A stretch of 49,840 nt of DNA from SIG578 sp045543635 (lineage in GTDB: Bacteria > Bacillota > Clostridia > Oscillospirales > Ruminococcaceae). The number at the start of each line of letters is the position of its first letter. Positions within the stretch are counted from its first letter, which is position 1. Of the stretch, positions 1-6,673 are shown piece after piece. The stretch lies in NCBI GenBank assembly GCA_045543635.1, contig JAZQMT010000083.1, forward strand, positions 1-49,840, in the 5' to 3' direction. Position numbers and translations under genes: made by a program. The notes below the pieces were generated by a model that searched no databases, was not told where the DNA came from, and saw only the letters and a program-made list of their open reading frames with translations.

Positions 1-6
1 GAATAT

Positions 7-88
7 AATATCACAAAAGCCAAAGGCTTTTATATCACTTTTACCACAAGGTAAAAATATCACTGCAAACGATAGTTTGCAATATCAC
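7..88. repeat. Short-hairpin array 1 (AATATCAC linkers)
   Basis: The octamer AATATCAC, or its 7-base core, recurs at about 7, 32, 56 and 81, a period of 24-25 bases. Between the copies lie three unrelated perfect hairpins: AAAAGCC/GGCTTTT, TTTTACC/GGTAAAA and GCAAAC/GTTTGC, each with a 3-4 base loop. Linkers are constant while stems differ, and each stem remains self-complementary. The array may continue to the left of the window. It has no coding potential. Confidence 0.75.
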
Positions 89-154
89 TTATACACGCCG
101 CAAGAGCAATCTTTTTTTCGGTAAGGAAAAATTTTATAAAGTATGTAATCTACT

Positions 155-187
155 ATGACACTTTCGCTTTTTGAAAGTGTCATTTTC
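155..187 (+). terminator. Rho-independent terminator
   Basis: An 11-bp perfect stem (ATGACACTTTC / GAAAGTGTCAT) is followed by TTTCT. The gene it would serve lies left of the window. Confidence 0.6.
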
Positions 188-203
188 TATATTATATAGA
201 AAA

Positions 204-250
204 ACGGAGACTACTTCTTTACGAAGTGTCTCCGTTCGGCGGGATTTTTT
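204..250 (+). terminator. Possible second terminator hairpin
   Basis: A 13-bp stem with one bulge (ACGGAGAC-T-ACTTC / GAAGTGTCTCCGT) closes at 235. The T-run at 245-250 lies about ten bases further on, so a terminator is plausible but not canonical. Apart from array 1, the two hairpins and the tRNA promoter, I see nothing in bases 1-353. Confidence 0.35.
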
Positions 251-312
251 CTTTTGGAAATATGCTGCATAATGCTGTCGAAAATCGGGTAAAAATTTTC
301 ATCCTATAAATA

Positions 313-341
313 TTGCAAAATGAAAATAAGAGTGCTATAAT
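313..341 (+). promoter_or_regulatory. Promoter of the tRNA pair
   Basis: TTGCAA (313-318), a 17-base spacer and TATAAT (336-341) sit 12 bases ahead of the first tRNA. Confidence 0.7.
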
Positions 342-353
342 ATAAGAACTGAC

Positions 354-430
354 GGAAGCTTAGCTCAGCTGGTTAGAGTGCCTGCTTCACACGCAGGAGG
401 TCGGCGGTTCGAGCCCGCCAGTTTCCACCA
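354..430 (+). tRNA. tRNA-Val (anticodon CAC)
   Basis: The gene folds into a full cloverleaf: acceptor GGAAGCT/AGTTTCC with one G-U pair, D arm GCTC..GAGT, anticodon stem CCTGC/GCAGG with loop TTCACAC, and T arm GGCGG-TTCGAGC-CCGCC. The anticodon CAC reads GTG valine. The 3' CCA is encoded. Confidence 0.95.
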
Positions 431-435
431 TATTT

Positions 436-509
436 GCAGGTATAGTTCATCGGTAGAACGCGAGCTTCCCAAGCTCGATAGGAGGGTTCGACTCCCTTTA
501 CCTGCTCCA
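436..509 (+). tRNA. tRNA-Gly (anticodon CCC)
   Basis: The acceptor GCAGGTA/TACCTGC, anticodon stem GAGC/GCTC around loop TTCCCAA and T arm GGAGG-GTTCGAC-TCCCT form a complete cloverleaf. The anticodon CCC reads GGG glycine. The discriminator U and CCA are encoded. It lies 5 bases after tRNA-Val and is presumably co-transcribed with it. Confidence 0.95.
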
Positions 510-511
510 CG

Positions 512-552
512 AAAAAAGTCTCTTTTGTCTACCGACAAAAGGGACTTTTTTC
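512..552 (+). terminator. Terminator of the tRNA transcript
   Basis: A long stem AAAAAAGTC-CTTTTGTC / GACAAAAGG-GACTTTTTT with a 4-base loop begins two bases after tRNA-Gly and ends in six T. Confidence 0.85.
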
Positions 553-560
553 GAACTAAG

Positions 561-721
561 TGCGCCTATCGGCGCGTGAAGTTGCTTACGCAGTGAAGTT
601 ACTTCGTAGTGAAGTTTGCTTCGCAAGTGTTTTGGCACACTTAACTTCACTTTGCGGCAACGCCGCAATACTTCACTATGTCGTAAGGCATAACTTCACT
701 TGGGCGTTGCCCATACTTCAC
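561..721. repeat. Short-hairpin array 2 (GTGAAGTT linkers, mirrored)
   Basis: GTGAAGTT occurs at 576, 593 and 609. Past a central AAGTG/CACTT stem (625-642) the linker continues in inverted form (AACTTCAC or ACTTCAC) at 643, 670, 692 and 715. Small hairpins fill the gaps: TGC-ttac-GCA, TAC-ttc-GTA, TTGC-ttc-GCAA, TTGCGGC/GCCGCAA, TATG/CATA and TGGGC-gtt-GCCCA. The whole element could also fold on itself as one large inverted repeat. It has the logic of array 1 with a different linker. Confidence 0.75.
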
Positions 722-727
722 TAAATA

Positions 728-756
728 TTGAGTTTTATTTTACATTATGATATAAT
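728..756 (+). promoter_or_regulatory. Promoter of the hypothetical gene at 777
   Basis: TTGAGT (728-733), a 17-base spacer and TATAAT (751-756) begin right at the edge of hairpin array 2. Confidence 0.7.
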
Positions 757-776
757 AGAATAAAGAGGTGGTGTTT

Positions 777-1274
777 TTGAATTACTGTATAACTGAAGAT
801 TTACTCAACGTTGTTAAAGATTTTGCCCCCAACAGTAGCATTCGTGTTTCCTGCACTAACAAAGATTGGCGTGGGCGTGAGTATCAAAGCGATTTGGTAA
901 CAATTGATGAAACCAACCATGTTGGTTTTGAAGTGTTTGAAAATGAAATTATTGCATTTTATTTTTCCGAACATCATCATTTTGAGGATTATTCATCATC
1001 CCCCGACGAAGATGAACCGGATTTTGTCGGCAAAACGGAAAAGTTCTTGAAAGATTTATTTACCTGTACGATTAGACACGAAAAAAGGTACAAAGGGAAG
1101 ACGCTTATAAGTGAACGATATATTTTTGTTCACGAAGATCAAACCGAAGATTGTCCAGCAGGAGTTTGGATCCACGGACTTCTTATTCGCTTGGTTCCAT
1201 TTTTGCAAAAACGAACAGAGTTTTTCTTGTGGAAATATGATATACAAAGCGGTGTTTTTGTTGAGGTAACTTGA
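777..1274 (+). CDS. Hypothetical protein, acidic centre
   Basis: I do not recognise this 165-residue protein. It has no signal peptide or membrane segment. It carries a His/Ser/Asp-rich acidic stretch near residues 70-90 (HHHFEDYSSSPDEDEPDF), and the C-terminal half mixes basic and aromatic segments. The start is best placed at TTG 777, six bases after AGAGGTG (764-770). The in-frame GTG codons at 768 and 771 overlap that ribosome binding site. The gene has its own promoter and terminator, so it is a single-gene unit sitting between tRNA genes and nagA, a typical place for accessory genes. It is probably expressed, but no function can be assigned. Confidence 0.6.
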   Translation: MNYCITEDLLNVVKDFAPNSSIRVSCTNKDWRGREYQSDLVTIDETNHVGFEVFENEIIAFYFSEHHHFEDYSSSPDEDEPDFVGKTEKFLKDLFTCTIRHEKRYKGKTLISERYIFVHEDQTEDCPAGVWIHGLLIRLVPFLQKRTEFFLWKYDIQSGVFVEVT

Positions 1275-1305
1275 CTCTGTACACTACTTTTGGTTACTTT
1301 TAGGC

Positions 1306-1339
1306 AAAAATCCTCTGAACTTATGTTCAGGGGATTTTT
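1306..1339 (+). terminator. Terminator after the hypothetical gene
   Basis: The stem AAAAATCC-CTGAAC / GTTCAGGGGATTTTT has a 4-base loop and a T-tail, and begins about 30 bases after the stop codon. Confidence 0.8.
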
Positions 1340-1392
1340 ACTTGTTGGCATTTCGGCATTATAACAAAGACTTGAAAAGTGATAGAAAAGGG

Positions 1393-1465
1393 AAAAAATC
1401 GGTGTGCTTTCGGCAGAAATTATAAAAGTCAGGGTGTTGTTTTAGCACTTTTGCCGATTTTTTCT
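1393..1465 (+). other. Long terminator-like hairpin upstream of nagA
   Basis: AAAAAATCGG (1393-1402) pairs with CCGATTTTTT, and the next segment GTGC pairs with GCAC (1445-1448), enclosing a loop of about 37 bases. The element ends in a T-run. It could be an additional terminator or a small leader. I see no known riboswitch consensus and no convincing promoter for it. Confidence 0.35.
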
Positions 1466-1501
1466 TATTTTGCTAATAATTACACAATAGTCCATTGATT
1501 T

Positions 1502-1530
1502 TTGAAAATAGCTTTGATAGAATTTAGATA
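1502..1530 (+). promoter_or_regulatory. Candidate nagA promoter
   Basis: TTGAAA (1502-1507), 17 bases and TAGATA (1525-1530) lie 32 bases before the nagA start. The -10 match is weak. Confidence 0.4.
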
Positions 1531-1562
1531 AAGAGAACGAATTTTGTTTGCGGAGGTTTGAA

Positions 1563-2705
1563 ATGAAGGCTATTATAAACGGAAAAATCATTTTAAAAGA
1601 CCGAATTGTAGAAAATTCCGCTCTTTTATATTCAAACAAAATAGAGGGCATTGTTGCTGTCGATAACATCCCCGAGAATGCGCAGATCATAGATGCAAAG
1701 GGAGGATATGTTTCTCCCGGTCTTATTGATTTGCATATCCACGGCTATCTCGGAAAAGATGTTTGTGATGGTGAGGAGCAAAGTATCCGTACTATTTCCA
1801 AAGGGCTTCTCGCAAATGGAGTAACCGGATATTTGCCCACTACCATGACCGTGGATATGAAGGTTATTCGAAAAGCGCTTGAGGTTTGCCGCTCACTGAA
1901 AGAGGAGAGCCTTAGCTGGGAGGGCAGCGCCATTTTGGGCTGTCACGCAGAGGGTCCCTTTATCAGTGAACAGAAAAAAGGCGCGCAGGACCCTAAGTAC
2001 ATATTAAAGCCTGATGCGCAGTTTGTTAAGGAATATGCCGATATTATCCGTATCATCACTCTTGCCCCCGAAACCGATGGTGAGGATTTTACAGAAATTC
2101 GAAAAATCCGCCGTGATACTGATGTTGTTGTTTCTATGGGACACACCTCTTCGGATTACGAGACGGCGATGAAAAGTACACAGGTTGGTGTTCGCCATGC
2201 CACCCACCTTTTCAATGCTATGACTCCGCTAACGCAGCGTGCACCCGGCGTTGTAACAGCAGCGCTTAATTCGGATGTAAGCTGTGAGCTTATTGTGGAC
2301 ACCTTTCATGTTGACAAAAGCCTTTACGATATTATCTGGAAGCTGAAGGGAAGAAAACTTTGCTTTATTACCGACTGCTTGCCCGCAGGAGGACTTCCCG
2401 AGGGTGAGTACACGCTCGGTGGAGCAAAGATCATCTATAGGGGAATTGTTTGCCGCCTTGAGGACGGAACGGTTGCAGGAAGTATCCTTCGCCTTAATAA
2501 GGGCGTTTGGAATGTCTACACCAATTCCACCATTCCTCTTTGGGAATGTGTAAATTGTGCGTCGCTTAACCCTGCGACTACGCTGGGTATAGATAAACAA
2601 AAAGGCTCTATTGAGGTCGGAAAAGATGCCGACATCATTATAACAGATGCAGAATTTAATGTTCAAAAAACCATTATCGGAGGAGAGATTAAATATGAAG
2701 CTTAA
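1563..2705 (+). CDS. nagA: N-acetylglucosamine-6-phosphate deacetylase
   Basis: This cytoplasmic amidohydrolase converts N-acetylglucosamine 6-phosphate to glucosamine 6-phosphate and acetate, in amino-sugar catabolism or cell-wall recycling. The protein has 380 residues, normal for the family. Recognisable motifs in order are DLHIHG near residue 60, the metal-binding CHAEGPF, GHTSSDYE, the substrate-site HLFNAM and TDCLPAGG, and the C-terminal sequence GSIEVGKDADI, typical of amidohydrolases. ATG 1563 is preferred because GGAGG lies at 1552-1556; the upstream TTG 1548 would leave the ribosome binding site inside the gene. The reading frame overlaps the ROK gene by 11 bases, so the two are co-translated. 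No nagB (deaminase) lies nearby. Confidence 0.93.
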   Translation: MKAIINGKIILKDRIVENSALLYSNKIEGIVAVDNIPENAQIIDAKGGYVSPGLIDLHIHGYLGKDVCDGEEQSIRTISKGLLANGVTGYLPTTMTVDMKVIRKALEVCRSLKEESLSWEGSAILGCHAEGPFISEQKKGAQDPKYILKPDAQFVKEYADIIRIITLAPETDGEDFTEIRKIRRDTDVVVSMGHTSSDYETAMKSTQVGVRHATHLFNAMTPLTQRAPGVVTAALNSDVSCELIVDTFHVDKSLYDIIWKLKGRKLCFITDCLPAGGLPEGEYTLGGAKIIYRGIVCRLEDGTVAGSILRLNKGVWNVYTNSTIPLWECVNCASLNPATTLGIDKQKGSIEVGKDADIIITDAEFNVQKTIIGGEIKYEA

Positions 2706-4071
2706 AGTCAATGCAAAGCTCGACCCCCAGTTTGCCCCCCTTTCGGTAGTTTGCCGCGAAATGAGAGAGGCAACCGAGAAAGACGGGCAGGACCTTGTTA
2801 TTGCAGTTGAAAGAAACAAGGGCTACACCACCACCTACAAAACCAGAGTTTACAAAGACGGAACCGGTCATGACGAGGAGAATTTCCGCTTTGTCGAAAG
2901 AATGACCAAGGCGCTCTTGTGGGTTGCAGGCGGTTACAAAATCATTATTGCGGGCAGTGAGCTTATCGGTAACAAGATAAAGGAAACTTTTTCCGATGGC
3001 GGACTTCGTGATTTTGATGTTCATTTTATGGAGAGAGTTTATGAGTGCGCCTTTGAGGTCGAGGTTCGCTCTCTTGAGAATGCTCCCGAGGATAAATCCT
3101 CTGCTGCCCCTGTCGGTAGGCATCTCGATGGCTGCCGCATCGGTTTTGATGCCGGCGGAAGTGACCGTAAGGTAAGCGCTGTTATTAACGGTGAGAGCGT
3201 TTATTCCGAAGAGGTCGTTTGGTTCCCCAAGATAAATCCTGACCCTGATTATCATTATCAGGGAATTTTAGAGGCAATGAAAACCGCCGCTTCCCATATG
3301 CCCCGCGTTGATGCCATTGGTGTTTCCAGCGCAGGCGTTTATGTTGATAACCGCATCATGGTCGCATCGCTTTTCCTTAAGGTAAACGATGAGGATTTTG
3401 ATAAAAAGGTTAAAAATATGTATATTGATGTTGCCAAGGAGATTGGAGAAAATATCCCCATTGAGGTTGCTAATGATGGTGATGTTACCGCTCTTGCCGG
3501 TGCTATGGATTTAAATGATAACGGTGTTCTCGGCGTCGCAATGGGCACCAGTGAAGCCGGCGGATATGTCGATATTCAAGGCAATATCACAGGCTGGCTC
3601 AATGAGCTTGCCTTTGTCCCCGTTGATTACTGCACCGATGCAATGGTCGATGAATGGTCCGGCGATTTTGGCTGCGGTGTTAAATATTTCTCGCAGGACG
3701 GCGTTATCAAGCTTGCTCCCTATGCAGGAATTGAGCTTGACGAAAATCTTTCCCCCGCTGAAAAGCTTAAGGTAGTTCAGGGACTTATGAAAGAGGGCGA
3801 CGAGCGTGCTGCCGCAATTTATGACACCATCGGTGCATATTTCGGCTATGCAATCGCTTTCTACACCGAGTTTTATGATATTAAGCATGTTCTCATCATG
3901 GGTAGAGTTACCTCGGGAGAGGGCGGCGTTATCCTTTTAGAGCGCGCACAGGAAGTTCTTGATAAAGAATTCCCTGAGCTGGCAAAGAAGATTAAGCTGC
4001 ATATTCCTGACGAGAGCTCCAGAAGAGTCGGCCAGTCGGTTGCCGCTGCAAGCCTCCCCAAATTGAAATAA
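2695..4071 (+). CDS. Divergent ROK-family protein with N-terminal extension
   Basis: This 458-residue protein starts at ATG 2695 behind GGAGGAGA (2679-2686). Residues from about 145 onward resemble the ROK sugar-kinase/regulator fold: a DAGGSDRKV phosphate-1-like loop, a VANDGDVTALAGA segment, and GVAMGTSEAGGY in place of the usual GTGIGGG. The cysteine-rich zinc motif typical of ROK proteins is not seen; only GDFGCGVKYF is present at that region. About 140 residues precede the ROK part and have no recognisable domain. Coupling to nagA suggests an amino-sugar kinase, for example acting on N-acetylglucosamine or N-acetylmannosamine, but a regulator is possible; no helix-turn-helix is visible. 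Substrate is unassigned. Confidence 0.7.
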   Translation: MKLKVNAKLDPQFAPLSVVCREMREATEKDGQDLVIAVERNKGYTTTYKTRVYKDGTGHDEENFRFVERMTKALLWVAGGYKIIIAGSELIGNKIKETFSDGGLRDFDVHFMERVYECAFEVEVRSLENAPEDKSSAAPVGRHLDGCRIGFDAGGSDRKVSAVINGESVYSEEVVWFPKINPDPDYHYQGILEAMKTAASHMPRVDAIGVSSAGVYVDNRIMVASLFLKVNDEDFDKKVKNMYIDVAKEIGENIPIEVANDGDVTALAGAMDLNDNGVLGVAMGTSEAGGYVDIQGNITGWLNELAFVPVDYCTDAMVDEWSGDFGCGVKYFSQDGVIKLAPYAGIELDENLSPAEKLKVVQGLMKEGDERAAAIYDTIGAYFGYAIAFYTEFYDIKHVLIMGRVTSGEGGVILLERAQEVLDKEFPELAKKIKLHIPDESSRRVGQSVAAASLPKLK

Positions 4072-4092
4072 AGCGTACTGTACAAAATTCCC

Positions 4093-4121
4093 TTGACCTT
4101 TTTTTGGCTATTTGCTACAAT
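4093..4121 (+). promoter_or_regulatory. Promoter of the KDG operon
   Basis: TTGACC (4093-4098), a 17-base spacer and TACAAT (4116-4121) lie 66 bases ahead of the aldolase start. It begins only 21 bases past the ROK stop codon, with no terminator between. Confidence 0.8.
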
Positions 4122-4134
4122 AGAATCGTAATAG

Positions 4135-4163
4135 TGGAATAATGTTCCATAGTAATGGGACAT
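4135..4163 (+). promoter_or_regulatory. Candidate operator, IclR-like overlapping palindromes
   Basis: TGGAA-TAATG-TTCCA (4135-4149) is a perfect inverted repeat. Its right arm also forms ATGTTCCAT-AGTA-ATGGGACAT (4142-4163), with one mismatch. The sites sit just after the predicted transcription start. The TGGAA..TTCCA pattern resembles IclR-family operators, a family that includes KDG regulators, but no regulator gene is adjacent. Confidence 0.45.
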
Positions 4164-4186
4164 AAATAACCCGAGAGGTGAAATTT

Positions 4187-4825
4187 ATGGAAAAAATGCT
4201 TCAGCAGATTGGTGATATGGGTGTAATTCCTGTCATCAAGATTGACAGAGTAGAGGATGCCGTTCCTCTTGCAAAGGCTCTTGTTGAGGGCGGAATGCCC
4301 TGTGCAGAGGTAACTTTTAGAACCGCTGCTGCCGCCGAGGCAATCCGCGCTATGAGTAAGGCTTATCCCGAAATGCTCGTTGGCGCAGGAACTGTGCTTA
4401 CCACGGAGCAGGCAGATACCGCCGTAGCATGCGGTGCAAAATTTATTGTCAGCCCAGGCCTCAATCCTGAGACTGTGAAACACTGCCTCAAAAAAGGGTA
4501 CCCCATTTTACCCGGCGTTTGCACTCCGTCCGAGGTTGAGTTGGGTCTTTCTCTGGGGCTTGATCATTTAAAATTCTTTCCTGCAGAAGCTGCGGGCGGC
4601 GTAAAAATGATCAAGGCAATGGCTGCTCCTTACACTTCGGTCAAATTTATGCCCACCGGCGGAATCAATGTCAGCAACATTAAGGATTATCTTACCTGCA
4701 AGGCTGTTTTTGCCTGCGGCGGAAGCTGGATGGTTCCCGGTGATATGATTACAAACGGTGAGTTTGATAAAATTAAAGCGCTTGTCCAAGAGGCGGTTGC
4801 TTTATTAAAGGAGATCAGAGGATAA
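4187..4825 (+). CDS. eda: KDPG / 4-hydroxy-2-oxoglutarate aldolase
   Basis: This class I aldolase splits 2-keto-3-deoxy-6-phosphogluconate into pyruvate and glyceraldehyde 3-phosphate; many homologues also act on 4-hydroxy-2-oxoglutarate. At 212 residues it has family length. Visible motifs are PVIKID at the N-terminus, AEVTFRT with the catalytic Glu, VGAGTVLT, FIVSPGLN, PGVCTPSE and LKFFPAEA, whose Lys forms the Schiff base, then the phosphate-binding PTGGIN. ATG 4187 follows GAGAGGTG (4173-4180). The stop codon overlaps the kinase start by one base. With the kinase it completes the lower end of hexuronate or KDG catabolism. Confidence 0.93.
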   Translation: MEKMLQQIGDMGVIPVIKIDRVEDAVPLAKALVEGGMPCAEVTFRTAAAAEAIRAMSKAYPEMLVGAGTVLTTEQADTAVACGAKFIVSPGLNPETVKHCLKKGYPILPGVCTPSEVELGLSLGLDHLKFFPAEAAGGVKMIKAMAAPYTSVKFMPTGGINVSNIKDYLTCKAVFACGGSWMVPGDMITNGEFDKIKALVQEAVALLKEIRG

Positions 4826-5847
4826 TGAAAAGAGTTATTACTTTCGGTGAAATCATGTTGAGACTTGCCCCTGAGGGCTACTATCGCTTTGTTCAGGCAG
4901 AGAAATACGGAGCCACCTTTGGCGGTGGAGAGGCAAATGTTGCCGTTTCTCTTGCAAATTATGGTTATGATGCGGCTTTTGTTACCAAACTGCCCAAGCA
5001 TGACATCGGTCAGGCTGCTGTAAACGAGCTTCGCAGATATGGGGTTGACACTTCTAAGATCACCCGCGGCGGAAATCGTGTTGGCATCTATTTTCTTGAG
5101 AAAGGTGCTTCCCAGCGTCCCTCTAAGGTTATTTATGACCGCGCTCATTCTGCTATCGCTGAAGCACAGCTTTCTGATTTCGATTGGGACGATATTTTTG
5201 AGGGTGCAGATTGGCTGCACTTTACCGGCATTACTCCCGCCCTGGGCGATAATGTTGCCGAAATTTGCCTTGCCGCTGTGAAAAAGGCAAAGGAAAAGGG
5301 ACTGGCTGTCAGCTGCGACCTTAACTATCGTAAAAACCTCTGGTCTCGTGAGAAGGCGGGACAGGTTATGGCAGAGCTTATGCCTTATGTTGATGTCTGC
5401 ATTGCTAATGAAGAGGATGCTTCCGATGTTTTCGGCATCAAAGCTGCGAACACCGATGTAACAAAGGGCGAAGTTAACCACGATGGCTATAAGGATGTTG
5501 CGAAACAGCTTGCAGACCGTTTTGGATTTAAATATGTTGCGATTACCCTGCGCGAGAGCATTTCGGCTAACGATAACAACTGGGCTGCAATGCTTTATGA
5601 CGGAAAAGAGTGCTATTTCAGCAAGAAATACAAAATGCATATTGTTGACCGTGTCGGCGGCGGCGATAGCTTTGGCGGCGGCCTTATCTACTCCATGCTG
5701 GAGGGCAAAGAGCCTCAAGCTATCATTGAATTTGCGGTTGCCGCAAGCTGCCTGAAACATTCCATTGAGGGAGACTTCAATCAGGTCAGTGTTGACGAGG
5801 TTACCAAGCTTGCAGGCGGAGATGGCTCCGGAAGAGTTCAGAGATAA
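4825..5847 (+). CDS. kdgK: 2-dehydro-3-deoxygluconokinase (PfkB family)
   Basis: This 340-residue sugar kinase phosphorylates 2-keto-3-deoxygluconate, supplying the substrate for the aldolase encoded immediately upstream. PfkB features are the N-terminal FGEIMLRL and GGGEANVAVSLA, the central SCDLNYRKNLW and CIANEEDA, and the C-terminal DRVGGGDSF, where the Asp is the catalytic base; GGG replaces the commoner GAG, as in other KDG kinases. The start ATG 4825 overlaps the aldolase stop, and AAAGGAGAT lies just inside the aldolase gene, so translation is coupled. A strong terminator follows. Upstream uronate isomerase or lyase genes are not in the window, so the source of KDG is unknown. Confidence 0.92.
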   Translation: MKRVITFGEIMLRLAPEGYYRFVQAEKYGATFGGGEANVAVSLANYGYDAAFVTKLPKHDIGQAAVNELRRYGVDTSKITRGGNRVGIYFLEKGASQRPSKVIYDRAHSAIAEAQLSDFDWDDIFEGADWLHFTGITPALGDNVAEICLAAVKKAKEKGLAVSCDLNYRKNLWSREKAGQVMAELMPYVDVCIANEEDASDVFGIKAANTDVTKGEVNHDGYKDVAKQLADRFGFKYVAITLRESISANDNNWAAMLYDGKECYFSKKYKMHIVDRVGGGDSFGGGLIYSMLEGKEPQAIIEFAVAASCLKHSIEGDFNQVSVDEVTKLAGGDGSGRVQR

Positions 5848-5867
5848 CTTTTATTTTCTAGTAGAAT

Positions 5868-5910
5868 GCCCTGCTCTGCAAAAATGCAGAGCAGGGCTTG
5901 TCTTTTGTTT
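5868..5910 (+). terminator. Terminator of the KDG operon
   Basis: A perfect 13-bp stem GCCCTGCTCTGCA / TGCAGAGCAGGGC with an AAAA loop is followed by a T-rich tail. Confidence 0.9.
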
Positions 5911-5927
5911 GTTGTAAATGCTATAAT
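5898..5927 (+). promoter_or_regulatory. Promoter of the two-component operon
   Basis: TTGTCT (5898-5903), an 18-base spacer and TATAAT (5922-5927). The -35 overlaps the tail of the preceding terminator. Confidence 0.6.
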
Positions 5928-5998
5928 AAGGAAAAGTTTTAGTTTGGCTTAAGGTTTCGAGGGTAATATAAGGGTGAAAACTTTTTTGGAGGAGCGTT

Positions 5999-6673
5999 AT
6001 GAGACTTTTGTTTGCCGAAGACGAGCGTTCACTTTCCAAAGCGGTAACCGCTATTTTGCAAAAGAATAATTATTCGGTCGATGCCGTTCATGATGGTAAG
6101 GAGGCACTTGACTATGCACTCTGCGGAAATTATGACGGTATTGTTTTGGATGTTATGATGCCGATAATGGACGGTATTACGGCTCTGCGCGAAATGCGCA
6201 AGCAAGGCGTTACCACCCCGGTACTTATCCTGACTGCTAAATCCGAAGTGGACGATAAGGTGTTGGGGCTTGACAGCGGAGCTAACGATTATCTCACCAA
6301 ACCCTTTGATTCAAAGGAGCTTTTAGCACGGATTCGCGCCATGACCCGAATAAACGGTGTGCAGCCGGATTCCTGCCTTGGTTTCGGAAATGTAACGCTT
6401 GACTGTGCAACCTTTGAGCTTTCGGCACCCAAAGGCAGCTATAAGCTTGCCAATAAGGAGTTTCAAATGATGGAAATGCTGATAAGAAGCCCCAAACATT
6501 TAATTTCCACTGAACGGTTTATGGAGCACATCTGGGGATTTGACAGTGAAGCCGAAGTGAATGTGGTGTGGGTGTATATTTCTTATCTGCGTAAAAAGCT
6601 TGCCGCAATCGGTGCAGATATTGCCATCCGCGCCCAGCGCAATGCAGGCTACTTCTTGGAGGAATTAAAATGA
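5999..6673 (+). CDS. OmpR-family response regulator
   Basis: This 224-residue protein has a receiver domain (about 1-115) and a winged-helix DNA-binding domain (about 125-222). The acidic pocket E7/D8, phospho-acceptor D51 in VLDVMMP, T79 and K101 in YLTKPF are all present, so the receiver should be active. The C-terminal half shows LTxxEF-like LANKEFQMMEML, the recognition-helix region ERFMEHIWGFDSEAEVNVVWVYISYLRKKL and the terminal wing AQRNAGYFL. The start follows TGGAGGAG. Its last four bases overlap the histidine kinase start. Target genes cannot be told from the context. Confidence 0.93.
   Translation: MRLLFAEDERSLSKAVTAILQKNNYSVDAVHDGKEALDYALCGNYDGIVLDVMMPIMDGITALREMRKQGVTTPVLILTAKSEVDDKVLGLDSGANDYLTKPFDSKELLARIRAMTRINGVQPDSCLGFGNVTLDCATFELSAPKGSYKLANKEFQMMEMLIRSPKHLISTERFMEHIWGFDSEAEVNVVWVYISYLRKKLAAIGADIAIRAQRNAGYFLEELK

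Noticed and set aside
378..596. 72-codon frame across the tRNA genes
   Set aside because: It lies over two complete tRNA genes and their terminator.
7..721. CRISPR array at the repeats
   Set aside because: Linkers are only 7-8 bases, the intervening units are palindromes of 8-18 bases, orientation flips mid-array in array 2, and no cas genes are present.
4687..5760. 357-codon minus-strand frame opposite kdgK
   Set aside because: It mirrors the codon structure of the well-supported KDG kinase and has no recognisable domain or start signal.
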